Of a stretch of DNA of 64,000 nucleotides, positions 61,061 to 64,000 are shown one piece after another. Under the pieces are notes generated by a model that was not told where the DNA came from, ran no database searches, and saw only the letters and a list, made by a program, of their open reading frames with translations. The position numbers and the translations under genes were made by a program. The stretch lies in the NCBI RefSeq assembly GCF_001514495.1, contig NZ_BCNM01000026.1, forward strand, positions 1-64,000, in the 5' to 3' direction. Position 1 is the stretch's first letter. Each line of letters starts with the position of its first letter. The DNA comes from Paenibacillus pabuli NBRC 13638. GTDB lineage: Bacteria; Bacillota; Bacilli; Paenibacillales; Paenibacillaceae.

Positions 61061-62299
61061 ATGCAAACTTTAACCAAAAACCGTTTCAGAACCGGAAAAG
61101 GGATTAAGTTGATTGACGATTCAGGCGTTGAATATCTGGATGGCGTATCCGGAACGTTCAATCTGTCACTGGGCTACAATCACCCACATGTCGTAAGCAA
61201 AATTCAGGAACAAGTCGGCAATCTGACGCATATGTCTTCCTCCTTCACTGAACCTTATGTGGATGAAGTACTCGATCATCTGATTGAATACGCACCAAAC
61301 GATATTAACGCCGGATGGATGCGGGATATCACAGGTTCAACGGCAAACGAATGTGCGACTAAAATTGCTCAGAAATATACCCAGTCCACAGACATTATTA
61401 GCCTGTACCTTTCCCATCATGGTCAGACCCAGTTTGCGACCGGTATTTCGGGAAATGCCTTCCGGCGGAAACGGTTCCCCAATTCGGCCGTTGCCAACTC
61501 TGTTCATGTACCTGCACCATACTGTTATCGGTGCCCATTCAAATCTTCAAGCGGAGACTGCGGATATCAATGTGTTGAAGCAATCTCTGATGCTATAGAA
61601 TATGCAAGCTCCGGCTCAGTCGCCTGCATGATCATTGAACCGATCCTCGGCAATGGCGGCAATATCATTCCTCCTGCTGGATATTTTAAACGCCTGCGTA
61701 AACTGTGTGATGAATACAACATTATACTGATTGCCGACGAAGTCCAGACGGGTATTGGTCGTACCGGGTACATGTTCGCCAGCGAACTGTTTGATATTCA
61801 GCCTGACATGATTACCCTTGCCAAAGGTCTCGGCGGAATCGGCGTGCCTGTTGCTGCGGTATTGATGCAATCCCGGCTGAACGTGCTGGAAAAGCATGAA
61901 CATTCCTTCACTTCTGGAAGCAATCTGATCTCTGTTACGGCTGCCAAATCAACCTTGGAGGTTGTATCCGAACCGGGATTTCTGGATGACGTAAAACGTA
62001 AAGGCGAAATTCTCGGCGGGTTGCTGAACGATCTCGCGGTGAAGTACCCAAGTATTGGCGAAGCTCGCGGAGTCGGGCTGATGTGGGGATTGGAAATGGT
62101 TGGTGACAACAATGAACCGGATACAGATAAAACCAATGCCATTATTGACCGTGCCTTTACGGATGAGCACCTGATTTTAAGAGGTTCACGTTATGGCTTC
62201 GGCAATGTGGTCAAAGTCAGACCTTCCCTCACCACAACCGAAGACGAACTGGTTGAGATTGTGGAGCGGTTGGATTCAGTGCTTGCCAGCGTTCACTAA
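61061..62299 (+). CDS. Class III PLP-dependent aminotransferase
   Basis: About 412 residues of the ornithine/GABA-type aminotransferase fold. The N-terminus is KNRFRTGKGIKLIDDSGVEYLDG. A CYRCPF...DCGYQC segment (about 150-167) is typical of the subgroup. The PLP Lys is Lys255 in TLAKGLGGIG, and the PLP-contacting Asp is in LIADEVQTGIGRTG. The start at 61061 follows GGAGGG 6 bases upstream; the ATG 16 codons up has no RBS. In the azasugar gene set known from Bacillus, a GabT1-like class III enzyme aminates a ketose phosphate. That role is possible here, given the neighbours, but unproven. Confidence 0.88.
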   Translation: MQTLTKNRFRTGKGIKLIDDSGVEYLDGVSGTFNLSLGYNHPHVVSKIQEQVGNLTHMSSSFTEPYVDEVLDHLIEYAPNDINAGWMRDITGSTANECATKIAQKYTQSTDIISLYLSHHGQTQFATGISGNAFRRKRFPNSAVANSVHVPAPYCYRCPFKSSSGDCGYQCVEAISDAIEYASSGSVACMIIEPILGNGGNIIPPAGYFKRLRKLCDEYNIILIADEVQTGIGRTGYMFASELFDIQPDMITLAKGLGGIGVPVAAVLMQSRLNVLEKHEHSFTSGSNLISVTAAKSTLEVVSEPGFLDDVKRKGEILGGLLNDLAVKYPSIGEARGVGLMWGLEMVGDNNEPDTDKTNAIIDRAFTDEHLILRGSRYGFGNVVKVRPSLTTTEDELVEIVERLDSVLASVH

Positions 62300-62366
62300 A
62301 ACATTTCATGCAACTGTTCGAAGTGGTCGTTCCGGTTACGAATCGTTCTTATGATCGCTGTTATCC

Positions 62367-62407
62367 ACGGATTTTCTTGAATTCCCTTTCCCGAGGGGAA
62401 AATCCGT
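62367..62407 (+). other. Hairpin between the aminotransferase and dehydrogenase genes
   Basis: A perfect 10-bp stem ACGGATTTTC / GAAAATCCGT with an inner CCCTTT...GAGGGG segment, in the 246-bp spacer. No T run follows, so it could be an RNA-stability or attenuator element within the operon. Confidence 0.5.
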
Positions 62408-62545
62408 TGATAGGGTATGCTTCCGAAGCAGCTTTCTTTCAGAAAGCTTTGAGGCGAATGCTTGCTTCTCCATGTTTGTTCTGTTCTCTTCGTTATCGTG
62501 TAATCTGAAATACAATTTTTATTATTATTATAGGGAGGTTATATC

Positions 62546-63595
62546 ATGCTTGCATTGGTATACAAATCGGCTTGGGATGTATCATTAGAGGAGCGGCCTG
62601 TCCCGGAGATCACCAGGGATAATCAGGTGCTGGTTCGGATTCGGGCAACAGGTGTATGCGGTACCGATCTCGGTATCGTCAGTGGTAAATACCATGCGGT
62701 TCCTTCCGTCATTCTCGGGCATGAGTCTGCCGGGGAAGTCATTGCAGTGGGCTCTGCTGTAACTACGCTCCAACCGGGTGACCGGGTTGTCATCGATCCA
62801 ACCTACTACTGCGGACAATGTGACATGTGCAGAACAGGCAGACAAAATCACTGCACACACAAATCGGTTACGGAGACAGGTGTGAGTGCTGACGGTACAT
62901 TTACGGATTATTATGTAACCGAGGATCGCTTTTTGTATAAATTGAAGGACCATGTGAGCTATGAGGAAGCGACCCTAACGGAACCGCTGAGCTGCATGCT
63001 TACGGGTATTAATCAGATCCAACTGCTGCCGAATTTCAGAACTATTATTCTCGGCGCGGGCCCGATCGGCATTCTGTACAGCTATGCCCTCGCTTCCAAA
63101 GGTGTCACTGGCTGTCTCGTCGACATCTCCGAAGAACGTCTGGCTATTGCAGGTTCAATTGCACCGGATCGCTGGGAAGTTCATTCATCCTTTGAAAATG
63201 CGATAGAATCGCTGGCACCCACAACCAATCAGGTTGATATGATTGTGGATACGACAGGCGTGGTGGGCACACAAGTGCTTTCGCAGCTCGCCAGCGGCGG
63301 TTATCTCATGCTGGTTGGTCTGAGAGATGGAAACACATCGTTTAATCCAAAAGAAGTTGTGGACCGCAGTCTGAAAATTATTGGCTCCATCGACTCCCTT
63401 GGCACATTCGCAACAGCACATTACATGATTGAGCAGCAGATTATCCCGGCGAAAAAAATTATCACCCACTCTTTCCCGTTGGAGGATTACGAAGAGGCAT
63501 TCCGCACACTCGGCTGCGATATTCAGGGGCGCACACTTCAAGCTTCATCACATGCCATCAAAGTGGTGCTGCAATCCAGCGGCTCCAGTATCTAA
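62546..63595 (+). CDS. Zinc-dependent medium-chain alcohol dehydrogenase
   Basis: A 349-residue MDR enzyme of the sorbitol/threonine dehydrogenase type. Catalytic zinc ligands are Cys38 (GVCGTD) and His59/Glu60 (GHES). The structural zinc Cys are 89, 92, 95 and 103 (CGQCDMC, NHC). The Rossmann segment is IILGAGPIGILYSYAL (about 167-182). RBS GGGAGG is close before the ATG. It resembles GutB1-like dehydrogenases in size and motif. A spacer of 246 bp separates it from the aminotransferase, and it is followed 75 bp later by a HAD phosphatase gene. Confidence 0.9.
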   Translation: MLALVYKSAWDVSLEERPVPEITRDNQVLVRIRATGVCGTDLGIVSGKYHAVPSVILGHESAGEVIAVGSAVTTLQPGDRVVIDPTYYCGQCDMCRTGRQNHCTHKSVTETGVSADGTFTDYYVTEDRFLYKLKDHVSYEEATLTEPLSCMLTGINQIQLLPNFRTIILGAGPIGILYSYALASKGVTGCLVDISEERLAIAGSIAPDRWEVHSSFENAIESLAPTTNQVDMIVDTTGVVGTQVLSQLASGGYLMLVGLRDGNTSFNPKEVVDRSLKIIGSIDSLGTFATAHYMIEQQIIPAKKIITHSFPLEDYEEAFRTLGCDIQGRTLQASSHAIKVVLQSSGSSI

Positions 63596-63669
63596 AGTAG
63601 TAGCAAGTTAATCATGATTGAGATAAATTAGAGATCATAGCTTACAGAATCCTGGAGGAGGAATACAAC

Positions 63670-64000
63670 ATGGTAGCAAACAAGGAGTTTGATGGGCTGG
63701 GAGAGTCGAAAGATGACAGCATTCAGGCAGTCATTTTTGACATGGATGGCGTACTGATTGACAGCGAACCGATTTATTTCGAGATTGAGCGCAGCTCTTT
63801 TGCCCATTTTGGCGCAAAGATGACGGAGGCGGAACATCACACCTATGTTGGCGTTACGCTGGAATCGATGTGGCGGCAAGTGTTGGACAAGCACCAGTTG
63901 ACGGCTACCGTGGAAGAAGCCCTCGCCTACCATCAACATAATGTGATGCAGACGATGCTGGCTCACCCGAAGCTGACGGCCATGCCTTCCGTGGAACGCT
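63670..64000 (+). CDS. HAD-superfamily hydrolase (beta-phosphoglucomutase-like), truncated by the window edge
   Basis: The frame runs from ATG 63670 to the window end without a stop (110 codons seen). RBS GGAGGA precedes it. The HAD motif I is VIFDMDGVLIDSEP (about 23-36), placing it in the subfamily IA of phosphoglycolate-phosphatase/beta-phosphoglucomutase type. The cap-domain start is PIYFEIERSSFAHFG. Later motifs II and III lie beyond the window. In the operon it could dephosphorylate an amino-sugar phosphate. Confidence 0.88.
   Translation, partial: MVANKEFDGLGESKDDSIQAVIFDMDGVLIDSEPIYFEIERSSFAHFGAKMTEAEHHTYVGVTLESMWRQVLDKHQLTATVEEALAYHQHNVMQTMLAHPKLTAMPSVER

Noticed and set aside
1..64000. 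CRISPR arrays, tRNA, rRNA and insertion sequences
   Set aside because: No regular direct repeats with spacers, no tRNA cloverleaf or rRNA motifs, and no transposase genes were recognised on either strand.

Overview
The window looks like a chromosomal segment from Paenibacillus (Firmicutes, Bacillales). The evidence is the Bacillus-like order hfq-miaA-methyltransferase-mutL-mutS-amidoligase-cotE, the glnA-glnR-ynbB-hflX-spoVK block, sporulation genes (spoVK, cotE), a Tyr T-box, SLH and GH8 proteins, strong AGGAGG ribosome binding sites, and frequent GTG/TTG starts. No rRNA, tRNA or CRISPR array was recognised.

Layout: (1) 1-4.4 kb is a decayed prophage remnant on the minus strand: distal-tail and tail-spike genes, a stalk-domain gene, a frameshifted membrane-anchored gene, and the frameshifted C-terminus of a tyrosine integrase fused to the tail module by a deletion. 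(2) 4.4-23.7 kb is conserved core on the minus strand: glutamine synthetase and its regulator, HflX, SpoVK, a class A PBP, Hfq, MiaA, MutL/MutS, an amidoligase and the CotE spore coat protein. (3) 23.7-38.2 kb holds an aromatic-acid exporter, a NMT1-type ABC importer, an M32 carboxypeptidase, carbonic anhydrase, PadR, YxcD, tyrS with its T-box, an orphan immunity-like gene pair, an MFS exporter with MarR, and SelO. (4) 38.5-47.1 kb is a carbohydrate locus: ABC importer, LacI regulator, BadF-type sugar kinase, GH4 6-phospho-beta-glucosidase and a convergent secreted GH8 glucanase, tied together by near-identical long palindromic operators. (5) 47.2-58.4 kb is accessory: a purine permease, an SLH protein, PadR/YhgE-like, P450, a TetR and an Old Yellow Enzyme (each with a single-base frameshift), AraC/EamA and RluF. 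(6) 58.5-64 kb has an orphan gene, then an MFS transporter, class III aminotransferase, zinc dehydrogenase and HAD phosphatase in one direction. This last set resembles amino-sugar or azasugar biosynthesis and runs off the window.

The two systems most worth attention are the sugar locus, which implies ATP-dependent rather than PTS phosphorylation of an imported disaccharide, and the aminotransferase/dehydrogenase/phosphatase operon at the right edge. Several single-base frameshifts (about 540, 4160, 54240 and 54855) and one amber codon (2798) could be real decay or sequence errors. Two of the frameshifts lie within 620 bp of each other, so raw reads should be checked there.
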